Assembly: GCA_038045445.1 (NCBI GenBank)
Contig: JBBSYC010000013.1
Coordinates: 1 to 51,856 of the forward strand
Reading direction: 5' to 3'
Origin: SICU01 sp038045445
GTDB taxonomy: Archaea; Nanobdellota; Nanobdellia; Pacearchaeales; GW2011-AR1
Length of the DNA: 51,856 nt
The position numbers were made by a program, and so were the translations under genes. Positions 1-8,049 of this stretch are shown piece by piece. Position 1 is the stretch's first letter; each line of letters opens with the position of its first letter. Below the pieces are notes generated by a model. It ran no database searches. It had not been told where the DNA came from and saw nothing but the letters and a program-made list of their open reading frames with translations.

Positions 1-1
1 G

Positions 2-34
2 GGAGGCTATTATTACTAAACGTTATTAGCCTCC
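2..34. terminator. Hairpin at left window edge
   Basis: Perfect 8-bp arms, GGAGGCTA at 2-9 and TAGCCTCC at 27-34, enclose a 17-nt loop. It may be the terminator of a gene left of the window or part of the leader region of the gene at 81. No U-tract follows directly, so the terminator reading is weak. Confidence 0.4.
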
Positions 35-36
35 TT

Positions 37-59
37 AAGAGAGGTCACTCTCTTATTAA
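37..59 (+). promoter_or_regulatory. Promoter element with GGTCACTCTCTTA motif
   Basis: The 13-nt motif at 43-55 ends 25 nt before the ATG at 81. AAGAGAG (37-43) and CTCTCTT (48-54) form an inverted repeat around GTCA. CTTATTAA (52-59) sits where a TATA box would be for a leaderless mRNA. The same 13 nt occurs in mirror orientation at 51807-51819, also 25 nt before a start codon, so this may be a shared operator or promoter. Confidence 0.5.
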
Positions 60-80
60 CTCAATTTCTACTATAAAATT

Positions 81-809
81 ATGAGTAAATCATCTCGTTT
101 AGTTGTTGAAAGAACAGAATTATATGTTCCAGTTGGAAGTAAAGAAGTAGGCTACATTCTTCCAGCAGTTAATGGTAATTATGGAAATGTTGGAAGACAA
201 ATTATAAGTTCAGGAGATGTTGTTCCAACAGGAGATTTGACTGCTCCATTTGTTAGAGATTTATATTTAGGAGCTAATAGAGATGAACCATCTGTTGCAG
301 ATGCAAGAAATTTAGTTAAGAATAGATGGCTTTGGGTTTTTAATCAGAATTTATTTGTTTTAAAAGATAAAATCGGACCTAAAGGGGTTTATGTTGTTTC
401 TGATTTTGAGGCTACAGGACTTAGCGTTCCTTTATATAGGGGAACTCTTGAAAGAAAGCTTAAGGGAGTAAAAGAATCTAAGGGTTTAAGAGTTAGTAGG
501 GATAAAAGCGTGAGATTTGTTGTTGAAGGTTCTTATTCTTTTGGAGAGATGTCTCCTGAAAAACTTGCCTTGAATGTATTTGTAATTGCTCAATATGGTG
601 TTGAAGGTGCTAAACTTTTAGCAGAAGTGGCAGGTTCTTTACATCATAGACCAATAACCTCTGGTATTGATGTTGAAAGACAAATTCCTATGCAAACGGT
701 TTCTACGTTGGACGAGTGTGGTGGTAAGTTACGTGTGGGTTGCTGGGGCGACGGTCTCGTCAACCGAGGTAGTCGCGGTTGTGCTTTTCCGGTAAGTGCC
801 TCAGACTGA
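81..809 (+). CDS. Candidate orphan DGR target protein
   Basis: This 242-aa protein has no family I recognise in its first 210 residues. The last 35 or so residues change character. From L217 the codons encode L-R-V-G-C-W-G-D-G-L-V-N-R-G-S-R-G-C-A-F in GC-rich DNA unlike the AT-rich rest of the gene, and the residues where a DGR target would have Asn codons end in C or T (TGC, GGC, GAC, GTC, AAC, AGT, CGC, TGT). That is what A-specific mutagenesis of AAY codons leaves. The template at 40251-40331 does not match, so another TR outside the window would be needed. The gene stands alone, convergent with the topoisomerase gene 17 bp downstream. The start is supported by TATA-like spacing for a leaderless mRNA. 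Confidence 0.6.
   Translation: MSKSSRLVVERTELYVPVGSKEVGYILPAVNGNYGNVGRQIISSGDVVPTGDLTAPFVRDLYLGANRDEPSVADARNLVKNRWLWVFNQNLFVLKDKIGPKGVYVVSDFEATGLSVPLYRGTLERKLKGVKESKGLRVSRDKSVRFVVEGSYSFGEMSPEKLALNVFVIAQYGVEGAKLLAEVAGSLHHRPITSGIDVERQIPMQTVSTLDECGGKLRVGCWGDGLVNRGSRGCAFPVSASD
700..806 (+). repeat. Candidate variable region without local template
   Basis: The GC content jumps relative to the rest of the gene. The pattern G-x-W-x-x-G-x-x-N-R-G-x-x-G fits a template such as G-N-W-N-N-G-N-N. AGTGC (795-799) and GCACT just past the stop codon could form a weak hairpin. The boundaries are approximate because no TR is available to align. Confidence 0.45.
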
Positions 810-826
810 AGGTCGCACTCAAAAGT

Positions 827-1870
827 CTAATTAACTAAACTTTGAATCTTTTCTACTATGTTTGGCTGGATATAATGGTGAATAGTTACATTGTAACTGT
901 TTTTCCACTCTTCTGTTTTCTTGTCGAATCTTTTATGCCCAAGCTTATCGGCTATTTCCATGAACAGACTTTTTATTTCTTGTTTTGTTGCCTTGTTGTG
1001 ATATTTTAGAAAGTCTTTTGCTTTTTTTGTTGCATAATATGAGCGGACGATGTGAGGGTAGAACTTTTCTCCGCAATAATTTTCAAAGGCCTTCATAAAA
1101 TCTGTGTCTCTCAAGGGTTTGTTTTGATTATTTGTAAAGACAAAATCGTTATTGTTCAACTTACTCATTTTTTTCTTTAATCTGTATATATAATCTGAAG
1201 GGAAACTTTCTATAATGCTCATTGGCACACCAGATTTTGCAATGTAATTGAATTGGACTTGATTATTTTGTATTTTAATATCTTGTTTCTTTAAGGTTGT
1301 TAATCCTTTATGTCCTGTTTCTTTAAAGTGAATTTCATTTCCAACTCTCATATAAGTTTTTAGTAAGGTGTACATTGGTAGAGCATAGATATCATCTTGG
1401 TTATCAAGGCTGTTTATTATTGCCTTTTGCAACTTATTGTATAAGTTTTCAAATTGCTCTACTTTTTTATATTTATTTTTTATCGCCTTCTGTTTCTTTT
1501 CTTGAGTGTAGAGGTATGCATATTTACCGTTTGGGTTCTTGTATATGACATCCCAGTGGTCGTGAGAGCTTTCATCATGAATTGTTAAGTCTTCTGCAAA
1601 TAAAGAATAGGCTTTGTCTAATTTCTTTCCATCTGGAAGGATGTTTATTCTTGCTCCTTGCACTTTGTTTTTATATAATTGACCTTTTAGGAATTTTGGG
1701 TTCTTTTTATCTAATAGTTCTTTGAATGTTTTGTTTGCTTTGAATAACTTAACCACTTTTATTGTTTGAGGAAACTCTTTTTCGATTTTATTCCATTTTG
1801 GGTTTTTATATTCATATGTTTTAAGGTCTTTTCCGATGCGAATTGTTCCTGCAAGAATTTCACCACTCAT
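827..1870 (-). CDS. Type IB DNA topoisomerase
   Basis: The 347-aa protein relaxes supercoiled DNA through a 3'-phosphotyrosyl intermediate. The catalytic set of the poxvirus/bacterial TopIB fold is visible: R175 in RVGNE, K212 in the AKSG hairpin, R276 in HIVRSYYATKKA, H312 in LGHK, and the nucleophile Y333 in the pattern S-x7-Y-I-Q-P. The length matches the short viral/bacterial class rather than eukaryotic Top1. It is divergent from the PRTase-like gene at 1956 across an 85-bp AT-rich promoter region. The family assignment is firm; the role as a replication or transcription swivelase is inferred. TopIB is patchily distributed in archaea, so transfer is possible. Confidence 0.9.
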   Translation of the reverse strand: MSGEILAGTIRIGKDLKTYEYKNPKWNKIEKEFPQTIKVVKLFKANKTFKELLDKKNPKFLKGQLYKNKVQGARINILPDGKKLDKAYSLFAEDLTIHDESSHDHWDVIYKNPNGKYAYLYTQEKKQKAIKNKYKKVEQFENLYNKLQKAIINSLDNQDDIYALPMYTLLKTYMRVGNEIHFKETGHKGLTTLKKQDIKIQNNQVQFNYIAKSGVPMSIIESFPSDYIYRLKKKMSKLNNNDFVFTNNQNKPLRDTDFMKAFENYCGEKFYPHIVRSYYATKKAKDFLKYHNKATKQEIKSLFMEIADKLGHKRFDKKTEEWKNSYNVTIHHYIQPNIVEKIQSLVN

Positions 1871-1955
1871 TACTTTACTAAACGCTCTATCTATATAACC
1901 TTTATTAGAATATATCTTAAATTGGCTATAATCTTAAATATATAATTTTTATTTT

Positions 1956-2738
1956 ATGGTGATGGGCTTGTTACATTCTCAAAAACTTGGTATGGCTAAT
2001 TTGGTGAATGAACGAGGATTTGAGTCTACACCTACTTTTTTTACATATACTTCTGGTGAAATTGGTCCGGATTTTGTCTTTAGTGAGAGAATAATGAGAA
2101 AATCCTCCAGTTATAGAACGGCTATTAGAAATATGGCCGATTTGGTAAGAAGATATACTCAAAAAGATATGGTTATTTCTGGAGGGGAGACGCGGGACTT
2201 TATTTTCTCTAATCCTGTTGCTCTAAATATTGGTCTTCCCTCATGCATGATTTACAAAGACGGAAGAATTATTGGGGCTGAAGTTGAAGGAAGAAATGTT
2301 ATTCATGTAGCTGACTTAAATAATGAGGGTTCTTCTGTAAGAGATTGTTGGGTTCCAGCCATTAGAAAAGCTGGTGGAATAATTGAACATGTTTTCTTTT
2401 ATGTTGATAGATGTGAATCTGATACCAAAATATTTGATGATTTAGGGATTGAAACTCATGCATTCCTACCATTGAATGATGAAATGTGGAAATATCTTTT
2501 ATCCATTGGAGTAACTGATGAAGAGACTGATAGGAACGTTAGGGAACGCATGAAAGACAAAAGAGAATGGGCTAGGAGAATGTTAAGAAGTCATAAGGGA
2601 CTAGATAGATTGGCTGAATTAGCTGGAAAAAATCATAAAGAGTTTGAAAAAGTTAGAAAAGTTTTAAATGTTGGATACCCTGAATTGAGAGAAGAACTTA
2701 TTTGTGGTCTCAGTTCAAGAGGCATAGTAATTGCTTAA
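1956..2738 (+). CDS. Phosphoribosyltransferase-fold protein, OPRT-like
   Basis: The 260-aa protein has a type I PRTase layout. An N-terminal helical part is followed by ISGGETRDFIFS (74-85), where OPRTs recognise the substrate. A PRPP-loop-like stretch H-V-A-D-L-N-N-E-G-S-S lies at 117-127 and resembles the V-D-D-V-x-T-T-G-x-S loop of orotate phosphoribosyltransferase, followed by the usual R-x-A-G-G. The second acidic residue of the loop is replaced (D-L-N-N), so catalysis on PRPP is uncertain. The C-terminal 60 residues are charged and helical. It might be an OPRT variant or a PRTase-derived regulator. The initiator could be M1 or M3. Confidence 0.65.
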   Translation: MVMGLLHSQKLGMANLVNERGFESTPTFFTYTSGEIGPDFVFSERIMRKSSSYRTAIRNMADLVRRYTQKDMVISGGETRDFIFSNPVALNIGLPSCMIYKDGRIIGAEVEGRNVIHVADLNNEGSSVRDCWVPAIRKAGGIIEHVFFYVDRCESDTKIFDDLGIETHAFLPLNDEMWKYLLSIGVTDEETDRNVRERMKDKREWARRMLRSHKGLDRLAELAGKNHKEFEKVRKVLNVGYPELREELICGLSSRGIVIA

Positions 2739-2775
2739 TGCTCTGCTTTAAAAAGGGTTATTTTCTATTGATTAT

Positions 2776-4161
2776 ATGAATGAATTCGCCAAACTTGGCT
2801 TGAGTGCTGGAATACTAAAACTTATTTCAGATGCTGGAATAGAGTCTCCTACAGATATACAGGAAAAGGCCATACCTCTTGTTCTTTCTGGAAAAGATGT
2901 TCTTGGTAGCTCTGCTACTGGAAGTGGAAAAACTCTTGCTTTTGGAGCAGGGATAATTGAAAAGGTAACTCCTAGGTCTGGGATTCAGGCTTTGGTGCTG
3001 ACTCCTACTCGTGAACTTGCCGAGCAGGTCGGTAAAACTCTTGAGAAATATTCTAAACATGTTGGTCTTAAAGTTATAGAAGTTTATGGTGGAGTTTCCA
3101 TTGTTCCCCAAAAACATGATTTGAGAATTGCAGATATTGTTGTCGGGACTCCAGGAAGGATATTGGACCATCTTAGAAGTGGTTCACTTAACCTTAACAA
3201 ATTAAAGTTTCTTGTTTTAGATGAGGCAGATAGAATGCTTGATATGGGTTTTATTGATGATGTGGTCACAATAATAAACCAATGTCCTAAGCAAAGACAA
3301 ACATTACTTTTTTCTGCTACAATCTCTTCGGATATTTCTAGAATTGCAAAACATTACATGATTGAGCCTGTTTTAATTGAATCTGAATCTCAAGTTGACC
3401 CTTCTAAACTGCATCAAGTATATTATGATGTTCCTTCAAATTTAAAATTCTCCTTACTTGTTCATTTACTTAGAGCTGAAAAGAAGGGGCTTGTGATGGT
3501 TTTCTGCAATACTAGAAGAAATGCTGATTATGTAGTTCATAATTTGCAAAGAAATAAAATAGATGCTATTGCAATACATGGAGGGCTTGCACAAAACAAA
3601 AGAAGCAGGATAATGGAGCAGTTTCACTCTTCTCACGCTTTGATTTTGGTTTGCACAGATGTTGCAGCTCGCGGTTTGGATATAAAAAATGTCTCCCATG
3701 TTTATAATTTTGATGTTCCTAAGACAAGCATAGAGTATATCCATAGAATTGGAAGAACTGCTCGTGCAGGAAAAGAGGGAATTGCAATAACTATTGTGGC
3801 ACAGAGAGATTATGATAGTTTTAGAAGAGTCTTATCAGATCCTTCTGTTAATATAAAACAGGAATCTATGCCTGAAGTAGAATCTATAGCTGTTCGTTTC
3901 AAGGAAAGTGAAGGAGATAGAGATAACCGTGGTAGACTTACTTTTGGAGGCGCAAGAGGTTTTGGAGGAAGAAGAGATTTTGGGAATAGAAATTCTGGAG
4001 GCGCAAGTAGAAGATTTGGGGGCAGTGATTCTTCTCGAGGTGGTGGAAGAAGTTTTGGTGGTTCACATTCTGGAAGAAATTCAAGAGATGGAGATAGAAG
4101 AGATTCTGGTGGCAGAGGCGGTGGAAGAAGTTTTGGAGCTGGTAGAGGAAGAAGGTATTGA
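2776..4161 (+). CDS. DEAD-box RNA helicase with RGG tail
   Basis: The 461-aa ATP-dependent RNA helicase carries the DEAD-box motifs in order: the Q-motif region (T-D-I-Q-E-K-A-I-P), Walker A (SATGSGKT), PTRELA, GTPGR, DEAD (VLDEADRM), SAT, then the C-terminal RecA lobe with ARGLD and HRIGRTARAG. From about residue 385 the tail is a low-complexity Gly/Arg/Ser/Phe tract with repeated RGG, GGR and RSFGG units, typical of RNA-binding and condensate-forming tails. It starts 37 bp after the PRTase-like gene in the same direction. Likely roles are ribosome assembly or RNA turnover; no specific partner is visible. Confidence 0.95.
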   Translation: MNEFAKLGLSAGILKLISDAGIESPTDIQEKAIPLVLSGKDVLGSSATGSGKTLAFGAGIIEKVTPRSGIQALVLTPTRELAEQVGKTLEKYSKHVGLKVIEVYGGVSIVPQKHDLRIADIVVGTPGRILDHLRSGSLNLNKLKFLVLDEADRMLDMGFIDDVVTIINQCPKQRQTLLFSATISSDISRIAKHYMIEPVLIESESQVDPSKLHQVYYDVPSNLKFSLLVHLLRAEKKGLVMVFCNTRRNADYVVHNLQRNKIDAIAIHGGLAQNKRSRIMEQFHSSHALILVCTDVAARGLDIKNVSHVYNFDVPKTSIEYIHRIGRTARAGKEGIAITIVAQRDYDSFRRVLSDPSVNIKQESMPEVESIAVRFKESEGDRDNRGRLTFGGARGFGGRRDFGNRNSGGASRRFGGSDSSRGGGRSFGGSHSGRNSRDGDRRDSGGRGGGRSFGAGRGRRY

Positions 4162-4199
4162 ATAATTAGATATAAATAGAAGTTAAGCATTAAAAAGAT

Positions 4200-4445
4200 A
4201 TGGAAAAGAAACTAGATACTGAAATTAAAATTTATGAAGAAAACAAACAGAATTTATTAAAGTCTGATAGAGGTAAATTTGTTTTGATTAAAGGAAACTT
4301 GATAATTGGTACTTATGACACTTATGATGATGCTGTAAAGGTGGGTATTGACAAATTTGGCAATAAACCCTTTTTAGTTAAACAAATATTAGAGGTTGAG
4401 ATTACTGGTAATTTTACCTCTAATTTGATAGCATGCCTTCCGTAA
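4200..4445 (+). CDS. Small DUF5678-like protein
   Basis: The 81-aa soluble protein resembles the small DUF5678 type: G-K-F-V-L-I-K-G-N-L-I-I-G-T-Y-D-T-Y-D-D-A, then a G-x-x-P-F-L-V-K-Q-I stretch. Its stop lies 13 bp inside the following aspartic protease-like gene, so the two are translationally coupled. Such pairs occur in bacteria and archaea, suggesting the small protein assists or is a substrate of the protease. Function unknown. Confidence 0.65.
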   Translation: MEKKLDTEIKIYEENKQNLLKSDRGKFVLIKGNLIIGTYDTYDDAVKVGIDKFGNKPFLVKQILEVEITGNFTSNLIACLP

Positions 4446-4867
4446 CTATTAACTCTCCCGACTTACATAAAGAGGGTCCTGTTTTAGAAGTTCATTTTCT
4501 TATTCCATTAGAACTTGAAAAGAAATATAAAGAAGAAGGAAAGGAAGTTCCAGTTCCCGTTATTGTTAAGGCATTGATAGATACTGGAGCCTCAAATTGT
4601 GTTGTTAAAAAGGAAATACCTGAACAACTAAAATTAGAGCCTACTGGAATAATAAAGATAAATACTCCATCGAGTAAAGAACATGAATGTTATCAATATT
4701 TTATGAGGATGTTAATTCCTGCTCATGGTTTGACTTATCAAGGGCCATTTATAGGTGCTCCTCTTGATGGACAGGAAATTAGCGGTTTGGTGGGAAGAGA
4801 TTTACTTAAACATAGTATACTGATTTATATAGGTTACATGAATCAGTTTACTCTGAGCATTGCTTAA
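4433..4867 (+). CDS. Retropepsin-like aspartic protease
   Basis: The 144-aa protein contains the aspartic protease signature L-I-D-T-G-A-S near residue 48 and the matching C-terminal strand/helix element G-L-V-G-R-D-L-L, as in single-lobe retroviral-type proteases, which work as dimers. No signal peptide is visible, so it is probably cytosolic. It overlaps the upstream small gene by 13 bp. Substrate unknown. The catalytic motif is clear; actual proteolysis is inferred. Confidence 0.75.
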   Translation: MPSVTINSPDLHKEGPVLEVHFLIPLELEKKYKEEGKEVPVPVIVKALIDTGASNCVVKKEIPEQLKLEPTGIIKINTPSSKEHECYQYFMRMLIPAHGLTYQGPFIGAPLDGQEISGLVGRDLLKHSILIYIGYMNQFTLSIA

Positions 4868-4905
4868 TAAATTAGATTTAAATATCTCTGGATTTTAACA
4901 TAAGT

Positions 4906-6186
4906 ATGTTTGATATTAAGTTTCTACGTGAACATCCAGATAAAGTTAAGGAGAATATTAAAAAGAAATTTAAGACCGATAGATTGAAACTTGTTGATGA
5001 AGCTCTTGATAAAGATAAAAAATGGCGTGAACTAAAGGGGCAGGTCGATAATCTTAGGGCTGAACGCAATAAGATATCTAAAGCTGTTGGGGATGCTAAA
5101 AAAGAGGGTAAAGATACTAAGAAGTTGCTTAAAGAAGCTTCGATTATTCCAGATAAGATAGAAAATCTTGAAAAGAAAATGTATTCTCTTGAAGAGGAAA
5201 TAGCTTCTGTTTTATCAAAGATTCCAAACATGATGCATGAATCAGTTGCCGTTGGAAAAGATGATTGTGAAAATGTTCAAATGCGAAGAATTGGAAAGCC
5301 TCGAGAATTTAATTTTGAAATAAAGAATCATGCAGAAATTGCTGAAAATATGGGTGTTGCTGATTTTGATGCTTCTGCTCGAACCTCTGGAAATGGATTT
5401 TATTATCTGCAAGGAGATTTAGCTCTTCTTAATCAGGCATTGATTAGATTTGTGATAGACAAACTTGTATCTAAGGGATTTACTTATGTTGAAACTCCCT
5501 TAATGCTTCGCGGAGATGTCATAAAAAATGTGACAGACTTGAATGATATGAAGAATCAAATTTATAAAATGGATGAAGAAGATTTGTATTTAATAGGGAC
5601 TAGCGAACATTCTCTTATAGGAAGATATATTGACACTATTCTCTTGGAAAAAAACCTTCCTATGAAGTTTGCTTCATACTCTATGTGTTTTAGAAAAGAA
5701 ATAGGCTCTCATGGGATTGATGAAAAGGGATTGTACAGGAGCCATCAATTCAATAAAGTTGAGATGGTTGTTATTTGCAAGCCAGAAGACTCCATGAAAT
5801 TTTTTGAAGAATTGCAGGGAATTACTGTCGAGATTTTTAGGGATTTGGATATTCCGATACGTATACTTGGAATATGTTCTGGAGACTTGGGAGATTTAAA
5901 ACATATTCAAGTTGATATAGAAGCATGGTCTCCTAGAAAGAAGGCTTATTTTGAGGTTGGGTCTTGTTCCAATTTGACTGATGCTCAAGCAAGAAGACTC
6001 AAAATAAGGGTAGATAATGGGAAAGGTGAAAAATATATTCCACATACACTTAACAATACAGCCATTGCTACATCGAGGGCTTTAGTGGCTATTCTTGAGA
6101 ATTATCAGCAAAAAGATGGAACTGTTAAAATTCCCGAAGTTCTTTTGCCATTTATGCACGGCAAAAAGTTTATTGGAAAGAAGTGA
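4906..6186 (+). CDS. serS: Seryl-tRNA synthetase
   Basis: The 426-aa enzyme charges tRNA-Ser with serine. It has the N-terminal long helical hairpin (about residues 25-100, rich in Lys/Glu) that grips tRNA-Ser, followed by the class II catalytic core: motif 2 around C-F-R-K-E-I-G and motif 3 with L-N-N-T-A-I-A-T-S-R-A near the C-terminus. The length and the zinc-free architecture match the common bacterial/eukaryotic type rather than the methanogen type. The upstream AT-rich stretch (TTAGATTTAAATATC) may be its promoter. Confidence 0.96.
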   Translation: MFDIKFLREHPDKVKENIKKKFKTDRLKLVDEALDKDKKWRELKGQVDNLRAERNKISKAVGDAKKEGKDTKKLLKEASIIPDKIENLEKKMYSLEEEIASVLSKIPNMMHESVAVGKDDCENVQMRRIGKPREFNFEIKNHAEIAENMGVADFDASARTSGNGFYYLQGDLALLNQALIRFVIDKLVSKGFTYVETPLMLRGDVIKNVTDLNDMKNQIYKMDEEDLYLIGTSEHSLIGRYIDTILLEKNLPMKFASYSMCFRKEIGSHGIDEKGLYRSHQFNKVEMVVICKPEDSMKFFEELQGITVEIFRDLDIPIRILGICSGDLGDLKHIQVDIEAWSPRKKAYFEVGSCSNLTDAQARRLKIRVDNGKGEKYIPHTLNNTAIATSRALVAILENYQQKDGTVKIPEVLLPFMHGKKFIGKK

Positions 6187-6252
6187 TTGCTTTTTGTAAC
6201 ATAAGCATTCTTAAAAACTAGTTTTTCTGCATTTGTTTTCTGGTGATGTAGC

Positions 6253-8049
6253 ATGGCGATAATAATTGATGAATCTTTCTCTGACGATGATTTTTCTGTT
6301 CTTGAGAAAGTAGAACAAAGAAAGTTTGGCTCTGTTGATACTGCTAAGCTTAAGATAGATGCACTTACTTTGGAGAAGAATACCGAACTTAATGGGCTTA
6401 TATCTTACGATTTGATAAAGGATAATCTCACACATAAACTCAAATATCAGACAGATGGTGCTCTTCATATTCTTAGAGAAATGAATGGTTCTGCATTACT
6501 TGCTGATGAAGTAGGCTTGGGAAAGACCATAACCACTGGTCTTATAATTAAAGAGTGCTTGGTAAGGGGGTTTGTTTCTAAAATATTAATTCTGACACCT
6601 CCCTCTTTAGTAGATCAATGGGTTGCTGAACTTGATGAAAAATTTAATCTAAATTTTAAAATAATAGAATCTGAATCTGATTGGGATAAATCTGACTTGG
6701 TTATTGCTTCAATAGATAAAGTTAAGATTTTCGATAATAATCTTGGGAAATTTAGACATGAGAAGGCTCATGAGATTCCTTGGGATATGCTTGTCGTCGA
6801 TGAAGCACATAAACTTAAACAGAGAAATACTACAAGATGGAGATTTGTAGATAGAATGCAGAAGAAAAGATTCCTTCTTTTGACTGCTACTCCTTTTCAA
6901 AATGATTTGCTTGAGCTTTACAATCTTCTTCATCTTCTTAGAAGAGGGCATCTTGGGACGATTCAAGAGTTTAGACAAAAATTTCTTCTTAAGGGGAATA
7001 AAAGAAAGCCTCTAAATCCCTTAGAATTAAGGAGGAGACTTCAGGAAGTCATGCTTAGAAGAAAAAGAGAAGAGACTGGAATAAATTATAAGAAACGCAT
7101 TCCTAGGGTAGAGGTAGTTAACTTGACCCAAGAAGAAAAGAGAATTTATGACTCTATATGTGATTTGCTTAAAACAAAATATTTTTCTGCCAATGGGGAT
7201 GAATTAAGAGGAAAACTGATAATATACGCAATTCTTCCCAAAGTCACAAGCTCTTCAAGGTCTGCTATCGAATCTTTATCAAAAATCGCTGAAAGTGATA
7301 AATATCATATTGAGACAAGACAAAGGGCTCAAGAGATTATAGATGCTTATGGAAATCTTAAAACGGATTCCAAGATAGAAAAACTAATTGAAATAATAGA
7401 TAAGATTCTTAAAAATGATAAGGATTCTAAGATCCTACTCTATACAAAACACCCTACCACTTTAAAATATATAATGGAGAAACTAGAGCCTTATAATCTT
7501 AAAATTGTTGAGTTTATGGGAGGGCTTACTCGTGAAGAGAAGACTGAAAAAATTGCACAATTCAAAAATAACGCTCAGATAATGCTAAGCACTGAAACTG
7601 GTGCAGAAGGCCTTAATTTTCAATTTTGTAATGTTCTTATTAATTATGATCTCCCATGGAATCCCATGTCTGTTGAACAGCGCATAGGAAGACTTGATAG
7701 GATAGGACAGACTAAAGACATGCAAATTTATAGTCTTGCAACGAAAGATACAATGGAAGAACATGTTGTAGATTTGATAATAAACAAGATGTGCTGTATA
7801 GGTTTAGTTATAGGAGAGTTACCGACTATTTTGTTCAATCTTGGTCTTGATAGCCCTGGAAAAATGGGTTTGGCTAAAATAGAAGAAATGCTGATGGATT
7901 CATTTATTGATTCAAAGAACAACCTGGACCTATTTGCTAAAGGTGTGGGGGATATAAGTAAACTTATTCAGAAGGGAATTAATGAATATAATGATGCTAA
8001 AATAGCTAGCTCGGAGGCCTTGGATGGACAACCAGCTCAGAATATTTAG
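6253..8049 (+). CDS. SNF2/RapA-like helicase
   Basis: The 598-aa SF2 ATPase has the two RecA lobes of the SNF2/HepA group: Walker A in ADEVGLGKT (about residues 84-92), DEAH (about 183), LLTATPFQND, and the C-terminal lobe with L-S-T-E-T-G-A-E-G-L-N-F-Q and QRIGRLDRIGQ. It probably translocates on double-stranded DNA to remodel protein-DNA complexes, for example RNA polymerase recycling as in RapA. Its 3' end overlaps the next gene by 26 bp, implying a fixed partnership. It is shorter than RapA and lacks the RapA N-terminal Tudor-like domains. Confidence 0.9.
   Translation: MAIIIDESFSDDDFSVLEKVEQRKFGSVDTAKLKIDALTLEKNTELNGLISYDLIKDNLTHKLKYQTDGALHILREMNGSALLADEVGLGKTITTGLIIKECLVRGFVSKILILTPPSLVDQWVAELDEKFNLNFKIIESESDWDKSDLVIASIDKVKIFDNNLGKFRHEKAHEIPWDMLVVDEAHKLKQRNTTRWRFVDRMQKKRFLLLTATPFQNDLLELYNLLHLLRRGHLGTIQEFRQKFLLKGNKRKPLNPLELRRRLQEVMLRRKREETGINYKKRIPRVEVVNLTQEEKRIYDSICDLLKTKYFSANGDELRGKLIIYAILPKVTSSSRSAIESLSKIAESDKYHIETRQRAQEIIDAYGNLKTDSKIEKLIEIIDKILKNDKDSKILLYTKHPTTLKYIMEKLEPYNLKIVEFMGGLTREEKTEKIAQFKNNAQIMLSTETGAEGLNFQFCNVLINYDLPWNPMSVEQRIGRLDRIGQTKDMQIYSLATKDTMEEHVVDLIINKMCCIGLVIGELPTILFNLGLDSPGKMGLAKIEEMLMDSFIDSKNNLDLFAKGVGDISKLIQKGINEYNDAKIASSEALDGQPAQNI

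Noticed and set aside
3810..4190. Long antisense and +1-frame ORFs (proline- and glutamate-rich) over the RGG tail of the DEAD-box gene
   Set aside because: They are by-products of the Gly/Arg codon repeats (GGA/AGA) and have no start signals or family features.
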